Part shown: one piece after another, positions 25,610-33,849 of the stretch
Position numbering within the stretch: position 1 is the stretch's first letter
Layout: the number at the start of each line of letters is the position of its first letter
Assembly: GCA_964343195.1 (NCBI GenBank)
Contig: CAYFIR010000011.1
Coordinates: 42,419 to 106,418 of the forward strand
Direction: 5' to 3'
Length of the DNA stretch: 64,000 bases
Source: CAYVAP01 sp964343195
GTDB lineage: Bacteria; Bacteroidota; Bacteroidia; J057
Translations under genes and position numbers: made by a program
The notes under the pieces: generated by a model
The model's input: the letters and a program-made list of their open reading frames with translations, nothing else
What the model was told of the DNA's origin: nothing
Database searches by the model: none

Positions 25610-26464
25610 ATGTCTTCTCCCCCTCCTCATGATGCTGAAGTGATGCTACAGGAGCTGCGACAGCTGCTCCTGAACCCTGACCGGCAGTCACAGAGGCAGT
25701 TGGAAGAGGGGCTACGACGACTCGAGCACCTTGTGGAGGATGAGGAAGAGCTTGCGGGGCTGCTTGCTCCCCTGTTTGAGGAACATACTGCTTACCTGAA
25801 GGATCATTTTCCACAGCTTTTCAGCAAATCTCTGGGAGCAGCCATCAAGCTACAGATACGGGAGTCCCAGGGCGAAATCATCGATGCGCTTTACCCCATC
25901 ATGGGAAAGCTGATACGGAAATATCTCCGTGCAGAAATCGCCCGTATCAGTCAGCAAATTGATGACAGGCTACAGGATCCTTTTTCTCTGGAAACCCTCA
26001 AACTCAGGCTTCAGGCATTTTTTACCGGCACCAGCTACCAGGAACTATTGCTGAGGAAGACTGCTCTCCCTGTCCTGGAAGACCTGTTCATCATTGATAA
26101 GGAAAACGGTCTCTCCCTGGCACATCATTCGCTGCACAAACTCACCCAGCCTGATGTGGTGGCTGGTATGTTGACGGGTATCAAGTCATTTGTAGAGCAT
26201 GCTTTTGATCAGGGAGCACAGGAACTGGAGCAACTGGCTTACGAGGAGTTCAAGGTGTATATCTTCAGTTTTGAAACTTTTTATGTGGCCGCAGGCGTGT
26301 CGGGGCAACCTGATGCGGCATTCATAGACAACCTGTACCAAAAAATACTGGCTTTTCTGGAGGAGCATCCTGTCAGGGTGAAGGCTCAGGTAACCCGTGA
26401 GGACCAGGACTCACTCTCGGAATCATTACAAACCTATTTTGATGGATCCCACTCAGATCATTAG
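25610..26464 (+). CDS. Soluble protein homologous to the N-terminal region of OmpA-type proteins linked to small GTPases
   Basis: 284 aa, no signal peptide, no membrane helix. The centre reads EIIDALYPIMGKLIRKYL, FFTGTSYQELLLRKTALPVL, EDLFIIDKENGLSLAHHSL and DVVAGMLTGIKSFVEHAF. From memory this matches the N-terminal region of cyanobacterial and proteobacterial OmpA-family proteins (DALFPVMGPAIRKAI ... VFLIHKETGLLLQHV ... DADMVSGMLTAIQDFV). Here the membrane anchor and OmpA domain are absent, so it is a stand-alone soluble version. The N-terminal third is helical and rich in Glu/Leu. It overlaps the GTPase gene by 23 nt and is likely its effector, regulator or scaffold. The role is inferred only from context. 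Confidence 0.7.
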   Translation: MSSPPPHDAEVMLQELRQLLLNPDRQSQRQLEEGLRRLEHLVEDEEELAGLLAPLFEEHTAYLKDHFPQLFSKSLGAAIKLQIRESQGEIIDALYPIMGKLIRKYLRAEIARISQQIDDRLQDPFSLETLKLRLQAFFTGTSYQELLLRKTALPVLEDLFIIDKENGLSLAHHSLHKLTQPDVVAGMLTGIKSFVEHAFDQGAQELEQLAYEEFKVYIFSFETFYVAAGVSGQPDAAFIDNLYQKILAFLEEHPVRVKAQVTREDQDSLSESLQTYFDGSHSDH

Positions 26465-26957
26465 TAAAAAAATTACCCTTTTGGGAAGTCACGCGGTTGG
26501 GAAAACCTCGCTGATAGCTCAGTTTGTAGAAGGCAAATTCCCGGAAAGCTATGTGACTACCATCGGATTGAAGGTGGATAAGAAGTCCGTCATCATGGAG
26601 AGCCATCAACTCGACCTGCTCATCTGGGATATTGCAGGCCATGAAGATCCTACCAAATTTCCCGCGTATTACCTGAATGGCTGCCATGGATACGTCTATG
26701 TGGTGGACCTCTCGCGACCTGAGACCGTCAAGGGACTCAAAGAGCGGCTTGAACAACTGGATAAGATGCTGCCAAACGTCCCCAGGGTTGTGGTGGGAAA
26801 TAAGGTGGACCTGATTTCAGAAGCAGACCTGGAGAAATTGAAGAAAAAAGACGGGAAACCACTTGAGATACTGGCCAGTGCCAAAACCGGCCTCAGGGTA
26901 AATGAGGTATTCAACAAGTTGGGCCAAAAAATGATGGAGCAGCATGAATCTACATGA
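26442..26957 (+). CDS. Ras/Rab-superfamily small GTPase
   Basis: 171 aa from the ATG at 26442 (the frame opens earlier, inside the previous gene). All five G motifs are present: G1 GSHAVGKT (15-22), G2 Thr in YVTTIG (T40), G3 WDIAGHED (D63-G66), G4 VGNKVD (N120-D123), G5 LASAKTG (S146-K148). The eukaryote-like DTAGQE motif reads DIAGHED, so the catalytic Gln is His67; this could give a different intrinsic GTPase rate. The C-terminus lacks a prenylation Cys. It overlaps both neighbours (23 and 14 nt) and should form one translationally coupled unit. It is distinct from MglA. Confidence 0.9.
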   Translation: MDPTQIISKKITLLGSHAVGKTSLIAQFVEGKFPESYVTTIGLKVDKKSVIMESHQLDLLIWDIAGHEDPTKFPAYYLNGCHGYVYVVDLSRPETVKGLKERLEQLDKMLPNVPRVVVGNKVDLISEADLEKLKKKDGKPLEILASAKTGLRVNEVFNKLGQKMMEQHEST

Positions 26958-27330
26958 AAAAAAAGGACGCAGAGTAGGACACATTTGTCAACTGATGCTG
27001 ATGTCCAGGGATGGCACACTGAAGGATTCCTGCCATAGCTTTGTCAGTCTGGAGGACCACATAGGGAATGATCTGTATCAGCAGTATCCGGTTTTGGAAA
27101 GCCTGAAACCACTCCTGGAAAAACTGCAACCGCTGGGGCTTCCACTTTCGCTTCCCGCCGTCCATTTTTCCCTGGGGGGAAGAAGAGGGGTGTATGACTT
27201 TGAGTTCTGGGTAGACGATGAAAATCCTTCGCAACTGGAGTGGTTGGTATTTGACCAGACCGAAAGATATAACCACCTGCAGAGGATTCAGCAGCAGCGC
27301 AATGAATTACTGGTAAACCTGCAGAACTAA
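26944..27330 (+). CDS. PAS-like small protein partner of the GTPase
   Basis: 128 aa, cytoplasmic. It begins VGHICQLMLMSRDGTLKDSC, then GNDLYQQYPVLESLKPLLEKL, VHFSLGGRRGVYDFEFW and LEWLVFDQTERYNHLQRI, ending in a coiled-coil-like tail (QQQRNELLVNLQ). The order, with a final W-x-x-x-D-x-T-E-x-Y strand and helix, resembles a PAS sensory domain as found before histidine kinases, but no kinase follows. A ligand-binding or dimerising input role next to the GTPase is inferred. It overlaps the GTPase gene by 14 nt. Confidence 0.65.
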   Translation: MNLHEKKGRRVGHICQLMLMSRDGTLKDSCHSFVSLEDHIGNDLYQQYPVLESLKPLLEKLQPLGLPLSLPAVHFSLGGRRGVYDFEFWVDDENPSQLEWLVFDQTERYNHLQRIQQQRNELLVNLQN

Positions 27331-27461
27331 CCTACAGGGTTACCTGACCGTTTAGGTGGGAATCCTGACCACCCATCGCAGTATGTGTTTTTATAACCTT
27401 TATTATAGGTATCTAGCATATGTAATAACAACGCTACGTCCTTAAAAGGTTCGCATATACT

Positions 27462-27590
27462 ATGAGTACTCTGAATCCTAAAAAGAAATCCTTTGTACTA
27501 ACCGACCACGAGCGAGTGAGAGAGAAAGCTCTTCTGGTAACCTGTCTGGTGGTTTGTGTTGGATTTTTTGTTAAGATTGTTCTGCTATAG
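27462..27590 (+). CDS. 42-aa single-helix membrane protein
   Basis: Starts ATG at 27462, stop TAG 27588-27590. The N-terminal half is basic (MSTLNPKKKSFVL, HERVREKALL) and the C-terminal half is one hydrophobic helix (LVTCLVVCVGFFVKIVLL) running to the end, predicting an N-in membrane protein. A strong terminator follows 34 nt later, which supports a real transcript. Length and lack of a family leave some doubt. Confidence 0.5.
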   Translation: MSTLNPKKKSFVLTDHERVREKALLVTCLVVCVGFFVKIVLL

Positions 27591-27624
27591 CATAGGCAGA
27601 GTCACATTTCTTTTGAATGAAACG

Positions 27625-27667
27625 AAGGGAGAGGCATGCCATTTGTGGCAGTCCTCTCCCTTTGTTT
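27625..27667 (+). terminator. Strong intrinsic terminator
   Basis: Perfect 10-bp stem AAGGGAGAGG (27625-27634) / CCTCTCCCTT (27653-27662), with an additional TGCC/GGCA inner pairing, followed by TGTTT. It ends the small-protein transcript before the ligase gene. Confidence 0.8.
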
Positions 27668-27692
27668 AAGCACAAACTCCAATCACCCCTGA

Positions 27693-29198
27693 ATGCCGTT
27701 TCTGTTCAAACTGAATCCTGATACGACCGAGGAAAATGCTCCGGTGTTTAACCTGCGGGTCTGGTTGCTGGAGCAAATCCTGCGGCCACGGATGAATACC
27801 TCTGCCGGGTATGCCGTGCTGATCGCAATAGCGTTGCTGGTGGCGAGTTATATCGGTGTAGGGCGTTGGAGTGCAGCATCGCAGTTGCTGGCCCTGGTGG
27901 TGCTGGGGCCGCTTATGGTAGGCTCTATGCTGCAAATACGGGTAGGAATTCCCTTTATTTTGATGTTGAGTTTTCTGGTACCCCTGTTCCATCGACTCGA
28001 CCATAGCCTGCCGCATAGCCTGCTGGTTGACATCACCATCATGGCACTCGTTTTTGGGGTTTGGGTCAAGCAGGTGTTTTATCGGGACTGGACCTTCATC
28101 AAGAGTCCTGCGGTGTACGCCATAGCTTTCTGGATTTCGTTCTGCATCTTTCAGTTGGTCAATCCCTCACTCAGTTCCTGGCTGTCCTGGGTCTATTCGG
28201 TCAGGTCCCTTGCCTTTTACTGGCTGCTGGTCCCGGTCGCCCTTTTTGCCTTCACCCAAACCCGCTATGTGCAGTCATGGCTACAGTTTTTTCTCGCACT
28301 TGCCTTTCTGGCTGGAATGTATGGACTCTATCAGTATGTGGTTGGTTTTCAGGAGTTTGAATGGAGTTGGCTTTACAGCCACCCTTCGAAATTTGGGTCT
28401 GTCATTACTGCAAAAGGGTACCGGTTCTTTAGCGTCCTGGGTACACCAGGTAGTCTGGGAATGACCCTGGCCGTAGGGGGGCTGCTGGCCCTGATATTTG
28501 GACTGCAGCCCGATCAATCCTCCATCAAGCGGGTCATGTACCTGGTGGTCGCGGTCTTTATGCTGCTTGGCATTCTAATAAGTGGGTCACGAACGGCATT
28601 CGTGGTGGTTCCGGTTGGGTACCTGGTTTGGCTTGCTACCACCTGGCGCAAAGACATTCTCCTCCTGGGAGTCGGCTTTGCGGCACTTTGGTTGGCGATT
28701 CTGTTTGCCCCTATTGATACGCTCCTGATCGACCGGATGCAGGACACGGTTCAATTTGACCGGCTGGATGTGATGACCAAAGAGCGGGAGAATCAGGATT
28801 TCGTGCAGCCATACATACAGTCACACCCCCTGGGCAATGGCATTGGTAGTACCGGTGAGAGCGGCCAGATTTTTTCCCCGCACAACCTGCTGTCCCAGTT
28901 TCCTCCCAATAGCGGGTATGTACAGATCGCTGTAGAGGCAGGCTGGCTCGGCTTGTTTTTCTACTTTGGAGTCTTAAGCATTATGCTTTGGTGTTCCGTC
29001 AGAGCCATTTTCAGACTCCGGAGAGACACTTCAGAGCGAATTTTGGCCGCAGGCCTCCTGGGTATCCTGCTGATGCTCATCATTGCCAACTATCCTCAGA
29101 AAGCCCTGATTGATTTCCCCACCAATCTGGTGTTTCCATTAATAGTCGGCTCCATCATACAGTTGGGGCGCATAGGACCACAGGCACCAAAGAAATAA
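27693..29198 (+). CDS. O-antigen ligase/polymerase family membrane protein
   Basis: 501 aa with about 11-12 membrane helices. The family feature is a large periplasmic loop and the motif around ISGSRTAFVVVPVGYLVW, then HPLGNGIGSTGESG and HNLLSQFPPNSGYVQIAVEAGWLGL (the H-N-x-x-L..EAGWLGL signature of the Wzy/WaaL fold). It would attach or polymerise surface glycan on a lipid carrier. No glycosyltransferase cluster is next to it. The second such gene in the window is at 41760; the two share little sequence. Confidence 0.8.
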   Translation: MPFLFKLNPDTTEENAPVFNLRVWLLEQILRPRMNTSAGYAVLIAIALLVASYIGVGRWSAASQLLALVVLGPLMVGSMLQIRVGIPFILMLSFLVPLFHRLDHSLPHSLLVDITIMALVFGVWVKQVFYRDWTFIKSPAVYAIAFWISFCIFQLVNPSLSSWLSWVYSVRSLAFYWLLVPVALFAFTQTRYVQSWLQFFLALAFLAGMYGLYQYVVGFQEFEWSWLYSHPSKFGSVITAKGYRFFSVLGTPGSLGMTLAVGGLLALIFGLQPDQSSIKRVMYLVVAVFMLLGILISGSRTAFVVVPVGYLVWLATTWRKDILLLGVGFAALWLAILFAPIDTLLIDRMQDTVQFDRLDVMTKERENQDFVQPYIQSHPLGNGIGSTGESGQIFSPHNLLSQFPPNSGYVQIAVEAGWLGLFFYFGVLSIMLWCSVRAIFRLRRDTSERILAAGLLGILLMLIIANYPQKALIDFPTNLVFPLIVGSIIQLGRIGPQAPKK

Positions 29199-29342
29199 GG
29201 GGGAGAAGATCGAGTGGATATAAGAGAAAGGCTGTCGATCTCGGGAGTTCTGTTTACCCCTGAATACGTTTTTCTGCTTTCCTGATTCCGGTACTCGATG
29301 TGGAGCAATAGATGGTGTCTCCTCGCTATTTTCCAGAAACGA

Positions 29343-29374
29343 AAAACCCCGCACAGCACGCTGCACGGGGTTTT
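29343..29374. terminator. Two-way terminator between the ligase gene and gapA
   Basis: Stem AAAACCCCG (29343-29351) / CGGGGTTTT (29366-29374), with a CAGC/GCTG inner pairing. The A tract on one side and T tract on the other suit both convergent transcripts; the minus-strand gapA ends 22 bp away. Confidence 0.8.
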
Positions 29375-29395
29375 ATAATTGGTTTGTAGTTTCTA

Positions 29396-30394
29396 CTACA
29401 GGTTGGCCAGTTTCACCAGCAGGTCAGCTACGCGGTTAGAGTAACCCCACTCGTTGTCGTACCAGCTTACCACTTTCACCATTTTACCATTGGCCTTGGT
29501 CAGACCGCTATCGAAGATAGAGCTGGCAGGGTGGGTAATGATGTCGGTAGAAACGATTGGATCTTCGGTGTACTCCAGAATTCCTTTCAGAGGTCCTTCA
29601 GCGGCAGCCTTCATGGCAGCATTGATTTCTTCAGCAGTTGTTTCTTTGCTGAGTACTGCTGTAAGGTCCGTCAGGGAGCCGGTAGGAGTTGGAATACGGG
29701 CAGCGTATCCGTCGAGCTTGCCTTGCAGCTCAGGAAGTACGAGACCAACTGCTACGGCAGCACCAGTGCTGGTAGGAACTAGGTTCAGGGCAGCAGCACG
29801 TGCACGGCGAAGGTCGCTGTGAGGAGCATCCTGAATGCGCTGATCAGAAGTGTATGCGTGAATAGTGGTCATGTAGCCAGACTCGATACCAAAGGTCTCA
29901 TGGAGAACCTTGGCCATAGGAGCCAGACAGTTGGTGGTACATGAAGCATTTGAAATGATCTTCATGTCTGGAGTAAGGATGTCATCGTTAACGCCCAGTA
30001 CAACAGTAGCATCTACTTCTCCTTTGGCAGGAGCAGAGATAACCACCTTCTTGGCGCCAGCAGTCAGGTGCATACCAGCCTTCTTGCGGTCGCGGAAGAT
30101 ACCAGTAGACTCAACTACTACATCCACGTCAAGAGATCCCCAGTCCAGGGCTTCGGGATTACGCTCCGCAGAAGCAAGGATGCGCTTGCCATTAACAGTC
30201 AGTGACTCATCATCATAAGAAACTGTACCGTCAAAGCGTCCGTGAATGGAATCATACTTTAAAAGGTGAGCAAGAGTAGCGTTATCAGTCAGGTCATTGA
30301 TTTTGACAACTTCTACGCCTTCACGCTCCTGAAGAGCACGAAATACGAGACGGCCAATGCGACCAAATCCATTGATTCCAACTTTAATTGCCAT
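29396..30394 (-). CDS. gapA: Glyceraldehyde-3-phosphate dehydrogenase, type I
   Basis: 332 aa, normal length. NAD fold IKVGINGFGRIGRLVFRA with D34 (INDLTD) selecting NAD. Catalytic C152 in SNASCTTNCLAPM and H179 in TTIHAYTSDQ, sugar-phosphate loop AALNLVPTSTGAA, C-terminal SWYDNEWGYSNR. It is the glycolytic/gluconeogenic enzyme. Codon use appears cleaner than that of its neighbours, as expected for a highly expressed gene. It stands alone, with a terminator downstream and tRNA-Glu divergent upstream. Confidence 0.98.
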   Translation of the reverse strand: MAIKVGINGFGRIGRLVFRALQEREGVEVVKINDLTDNATLAHLLKYDSIHGRFDGTVSYDDESLTVNGKRILASAERNPEALDWGSLDVDVVVESTGIFRDRKKAGMHLTAGAKKVVISAPAKGEVDATVVLGVNDDILTPDMKIISNASCTTNCLAPMAKVLHETFGIESGYMTTIHAYTSDQRIQDAPHSDLRRARAAALNLVPTSTGAAVAVGLVLPELQGKLDGYAARIPTPTGSLTDLTAVLSKETTAEEINAAMKAAAEGPLKGILEYTEDPIVSTDIITHPASSIFDSGLTKANGKMVKVVSWYDNEWGYSNRVADLLVKLANL

Positions 30395-30602
30395 GTTGAA
30401 AGTGTGGTTAAGTTTGATTTTAACAGGCGAATGAGCAGCTAAATTAAAGACTGATTAGGCCAAAAACAATGTCTCAAATTCTCATTCAGGGGTAAGTTTT
30501 TAATTTGAGGCTTGCGAGAATTAGCAGATCGTTTTATGTTTGCACCAGCAAAGTAGGCATTGGCCAAAGGGTGACTTTTCTCACTAAAAAAATGAAAAAA
30601 GT

Positions 30603-30634
30603 CTTGACTCGTTCAAAAAATCCCTTTACCTTTG
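30603..30634 (+). promoter_or_regulatory. tRNA-Glu promoter (CTTG - 20 nt - TACCTTTG)
   Basis: TACCTTTG at 30627-30634 matches TAnnTTTG; CTTG at 30603-30606 stands 20 nt upstream as -33 element. The tRNA starts 27 nt downstream. Confidence 0.65.
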
Positions 30635-30661
30635 TGCCCACAATACAAAAAGCTCTTAAAC

Positions 30662-30733
30662 GTCCCGTTCGTCTAGCGGTTAGGACTCCAGATTTTCATT
30701 CTGGCAACAGGGGTTCGATTCCCCTACGGGATG
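30662..30733 (+). tRNA. tRNA-Glu (anticodon TTC)
   Basis: 72 nt. Acceptor arm GTCCCGT pairs with ACGGGAT (one G-T pair), D arm with TAGCGGTTAG, anticodon stem CCAGA / TCTGG around loop TTTTCAT with anticodon TTC at 30695-30697, T arm AGGGGTTCGATTCCCCT (GGTTCGA motif). Discriminator G at 30733; CCA is not encoded. A promoter and a terminator flank it, so it is a single tRNA transcript. Confidence 0.97.
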
Positions 30734-30746
30734 CATAAAGCGACAC

Positions 30747-30780
30747 AAAATCCTCAGGTGAAAACCTGGGGATTTTTTTT
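30747..30780 (+). terminator. Intrinsic terminator after tRNA-Glu
   Basis: Stem ATCCTCAGGT (30750-30759) / ACCTGGGGAT (30764-30773) with a GAAA tetraloop, preceded by A and followed by an 8-T run. Confidence 0.85.
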
Positions 30781-31074
30781 GTCCTCTTCGCAAAAGCTCC
30801 TTCCTTTCTTTTGCTTTAAATCTGTGACAGACAGTTTATTGCGGCCCTGGAATTGTGAATGGGAAATAGGATCCATTCACTGAGGTGCATTTGATTGATT
30901 GGGGCTGCCAATGGGCTCCACAATTTTGATTCTTGCAAAGATTAGCCAGTCTACCTACTAACTTTCCCTGGTTGGTCGGCCTGGGCTGGTACATTCATTA
31001 TTTTGTGTATCTTCCTTGCTGCCTTACTATTCCCTGATTACCCGTTCCTCAACCTGAGGACATGCACCGCCCAC

Positions 31075-33849
31075 ATGAAATTAGCTGCTACCAGACTGGG
31101 TTGGCTTCTGATTGCCTTCCTGCCCATCTCAATATTCGCTCAGGAAACCGAATCTCTACAAATAGATGCTGACTATCAGCAAACTCTGTTTGAGGAGGTC
31201 ATAGCAGACCTGGAAGCGAGATATCCCTTGCAGTTTTTTTTCGACCCTGAGTGGGGCGACAGCCTCTTCGTGAACCTGGAGGCCCAAGAGATGCCCCTGG
31301 AAAACTTTCTGCCTTTGCTAATGCAGGAAACGGGGTTGAACTATTATCCCATGGATCAGCGGATTATCCTGACCAGGGATGTGCAGATCATGGAGATGCA
31401 AAGCAGGCCATACGCTTCTGAAAGAGCAGAGGAGGAAGAGGATATGGACCTCAGCCTGTTCGAGCCTGAAGATGATGGGCCTGCGGAAGAAAATCAGTTC
31501 TCACTGGAGACCCAACTGTTTGAGATTGGAGATCCCGCTCAGCGGAATCGTCCTGGTACCGTGAAGCTGTATGGATACCTGAAAAACATCAACAATGGGC
31601 AGCCGATGGTAGGCGCATCGGTTTTTAAGGAAGATCCGGTAGTAGGAACCCTCACGGATGACTTTGGATACTACGTGTTAACACTACCCCGAGGAGAATA
31701 TGAAATCCAGTACCGTGCCGGTGGCCATATGGAAACCCGTCGTCAGGTAGCGCTTTATTCTGACGGGCAGCTGGATGTGGAGTTGGAAGAGAAGGTAGTA
31801 GCCCTGAAGGAGGTGGAGATAACGAGCGAACGAAGCCAGGTGGAGAGTACCCAGACGGGTATTTCGCAGATCAGCATTGCAACCATACAGACAACTCCAA
31901 CCTTGCTGGGAGAAGCTGATGTGATGAAGATCGCCCTTACCCTACCCGGTGTTCAGTCAGTTGGAGAAGGGGCCTCAGGGTTCAATGTGCGCGGCGGGGG
32001 TACGGACCAGAACCTGATCACCATTGACGAAGGGGTCATCTATAACCCCAGTCATATGTTCGGTTTCTTTTCGGCTTTTAATCCCGATGTGATCAAGAGT
32101 GCCGATCTGTACAAGAGTGGCCTTCAGGCTCAGTATGGAGGGAGGGTATCCTCGATCTTTGACGTGGCCATCCGGGACGGAAATAAAAAGGAGTTCTCCA
32201 TGTCTGGCGGATTTAGCCCTCTGACGAGCCGGCTCACGGTAGAGGGGCCCATACAGCAGGAAACCAGTTCCTATATCCTTGGCCTGAGAGGAACCTACTC
32301 AGATTGGCTACTGAACCGCATTGACGATGCCCGTCTCAATAACAGCAGTGCAGCATTCGCAGATGTTATCAGCCGGGTGAGCCATCAGATCAACGACAAG
32401 AACAGCCTTTCGCTCTCCGTTTATTATAGCCGTGATCGCTTTCAACTCAATGGGGATACTACTTTTCAGTATCAAAATGCCAATGCCACGCTGGGGTACC
32501 GACACCTGTTCAGCAACAATTTCTCCAGTCTGTTCTCGGTGAACTATTCGCATTACGACTATGGAGTGAGCAGTGAGCAGCTGGCATCCAATTCATTTGA
32601 CCTGAACTATGGGATCGACCAGTACAGTGCCGGCAGTGATTTTACCTACTACCCCTCATCCGCACATCAGGTCCGTTTTGGTGCCAAGGTCATTGCCTAT
32701 GACTTACAGCCCGGGACCTTTCTGCCAACCAATACCGAAACGGTGCGGAATGCGGTCGATCTCGGTACGGAACGCGGCCTGGAGGCGGCCCTTTACATTG
32801 GAGATGAATGGAATATCAGCCCACGTTTCAGTATGTATGGGGGCCTGCGTCTGTCAGGGTTTGGGCTGTTTGGTGAGGGACAGCAGTTTACCTACGGAGA
32901 AGGATTGCCACGCGAACCAGAGTTCATCGTCGATACCACTTTTTATGGGGCCAATAAACTGATCAAGCCCTATGGTGGACCTGAATTGCGGCTTTCCGGC
33001 CGTTACAAGATCAGCCGGGAACTGGCGCTGAAGTTTAGTTTTGACCGTACCCGTCAGTATATACACATGCTCACCAACACCGTGGCCATTTCACCTACGG
33101 ACACCTGGCGACTGAGCAATGCCTACCTGCCCCCCCAGATCGGAGATCAACTGGCAGTAGGGCTGTACCAGGATATCCCCACTCAGGGCCTGGAAATTTC
33201 CTTGGAAGCTTACTACAAGCGCCTGACCAATCTGATTGAGTACAAAGAGGGGGCAGACCTGCTGGTAAATGAGGTCATCGAAACAGATGTGATCAATGCC
33301 CTGGGGCAAAATTATGGAGTCGAGTTTCTCTTCAGCAAAAAAACCGGCAAACTCACGGGGTGGTTTTCCTATACCTGGTCCCGGGCCTGGGTCCGCAGCA
33401 ATTCTCCCTATGTGAGCGAGCAGATCAATGGGGGAGAATACTATCCCTCCAATTTTGATCAGCCCCATAAACTGGTGCTTATTTCCAACTACAAGTTCAC
33501 CCGACGACTCAATATTTCCTTTAACCTCACCTACAATACGGGCCGCCCGACCACCCTGCCGTTGGCCAAATATGAGCTAAATGGAGTGGTGATTCCATTT
33601 TTCACCGAACGAAACAGGTATCGCATTCCAGACTATTTTCGCATGGATGTAGGCATCAACATTGAAGGGGACCACCGCGTGGAAAAATTCCTTCACGGCT
33701 CTCTTTCTTTCTCGGTGTACAACGTGACAGGGCGGAACAATGCCTATTCGGTCTTCTCCCGCATTCAGGATGGAGACATAAAAACGTTCCAGTTGTCGGT
33801 ATTCAGCCGGCCGATTCCGACAGTAACCTATGCTTTCGAATTCCGATGA
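31075..33849 (+). CDS. TonB-dependent receptor with STN and carboxypeptidase-like domains
   Basis: 924 aa from the ATG at 31075, which opens directly into a signal peptide (LLIAFLPISIFAQ); a longer frame to 31003 is rejected. Residues ~25-105 form an STN (secretin/TonB N-terminal) domain. Next is an acidic linker and a carboxypeptidase-regulatory-like domain (VKLYGYLKNINNGQPMVGAS...YYVLTLPRGEYEI), then the plug (LPGVQSVGEGASGFNVRGG, DVIKSADLYKSG) and a 22-strand-type barrel ending in VTYAFEFR. The STN domain often means contact with an anti-sigma factor, but no sigma/anti-sigma genes are adjacent. It imports or handles an unknown substrate with the next three genes. Confidence 0.92.
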   Translation: MKLAATRLGWLLIAFLPISIFAQETESLQIDADYQQTLFEEVIADLEARYPLQFFFDPEWGDSLFVNLEAQEMPLENFLPLLMQETGLNYYPMDQRIILTRDVQIMEMQSRPYASERAEEEEDMDLSLFEPEDDGPAEENQFSLETQLFEIGDPAQRNRPGTVKLYGYLKNINNGQPMVGASVFKEDPVVGTLTDDFGYYVLTLPRGEYEIQYRAGGHMETRRQVALYSDGQLDVELEEKVVALKEVEITSERSQVESTQTGISQISIATIQTTPTLLGEADVMKIALTLPGVQSVGEGASGFNVRGGGTDQNLITIDEGVIYNPSHMFGFFSAFNPDVIKSADLYKSGLQAQYGGRVSSIFDVAIRDGNKKEFSMSGGFSPLTSRLTVEGPIQQETSSYILGLRGTYSDWLLNRIDDARLNNSSAAFADVISRVSHQINDKNSLSLSVYYSRDRFQLNGDTTFQYQNANATLGYRHLFSNNFSSLFSVNYSHYDYGVSSEQLASNSFDLNYGIDQYSAGSDFTYYPSSAHQVRFGAKVIAYDLQPGTFLPTNTETVRNAVDLGTERGLEAALYIGDEWNISPRFSMYGGLRLSGFGLFGEGQQFTYGEGLPREPEFIVDTTFYGANKLIKPYGGPELRLSGRYKISRELALKFSFDRTRQYIHMLTNTVAISPTDTWRLSNAYLPPQIGDQLAVGLYQDIPTQGLEISLEAYYKRLTNLIEYKEGADLLVNEVIETDVINALGQNYGVEFLFSKKTGKLTGWFSYTWSRAWVRSNSPYVSEQINGGEYYPSNFDQPHKLVLISNYKFTRRLNISFNLTYNTGRPTTLPLAKYELNGVVIPFFTERNRYRIPDYFRMDVGINIEGDHRVEKFLHGSLSFSVYNVTGRNNAYSVFSRIQDGDIKTFQLSVFSRPIPTVTYAFEFR

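Larger units (their letters stand above)
30395..31074. other. Region between gapA and the TonB receptor gene, holding tRNA-Glu
   Basis: Apart from the tRNA, its promoter and its terminator, I see no gene from 30781 to 31074. An ORF over 30505-30738 crosses the tRNA and is rejected. Upstream of the receptor, a TATTTTGTG word near 30999 may be a degenerate -7 box. Confidence 0.5.

Noticed and set aside
26442..26957. MglA polarity GTPase
   Set aside because: MglA has a different P-loop neighbourhood and a ~195-aa length, and no MglB (roadblock) gene is adjacent here.
30505..30738. 77-aa open frame crossing the tRNA
   Set aside because: It covers the tRNA-Glu gene and its promoter; protein coding is unlikely.
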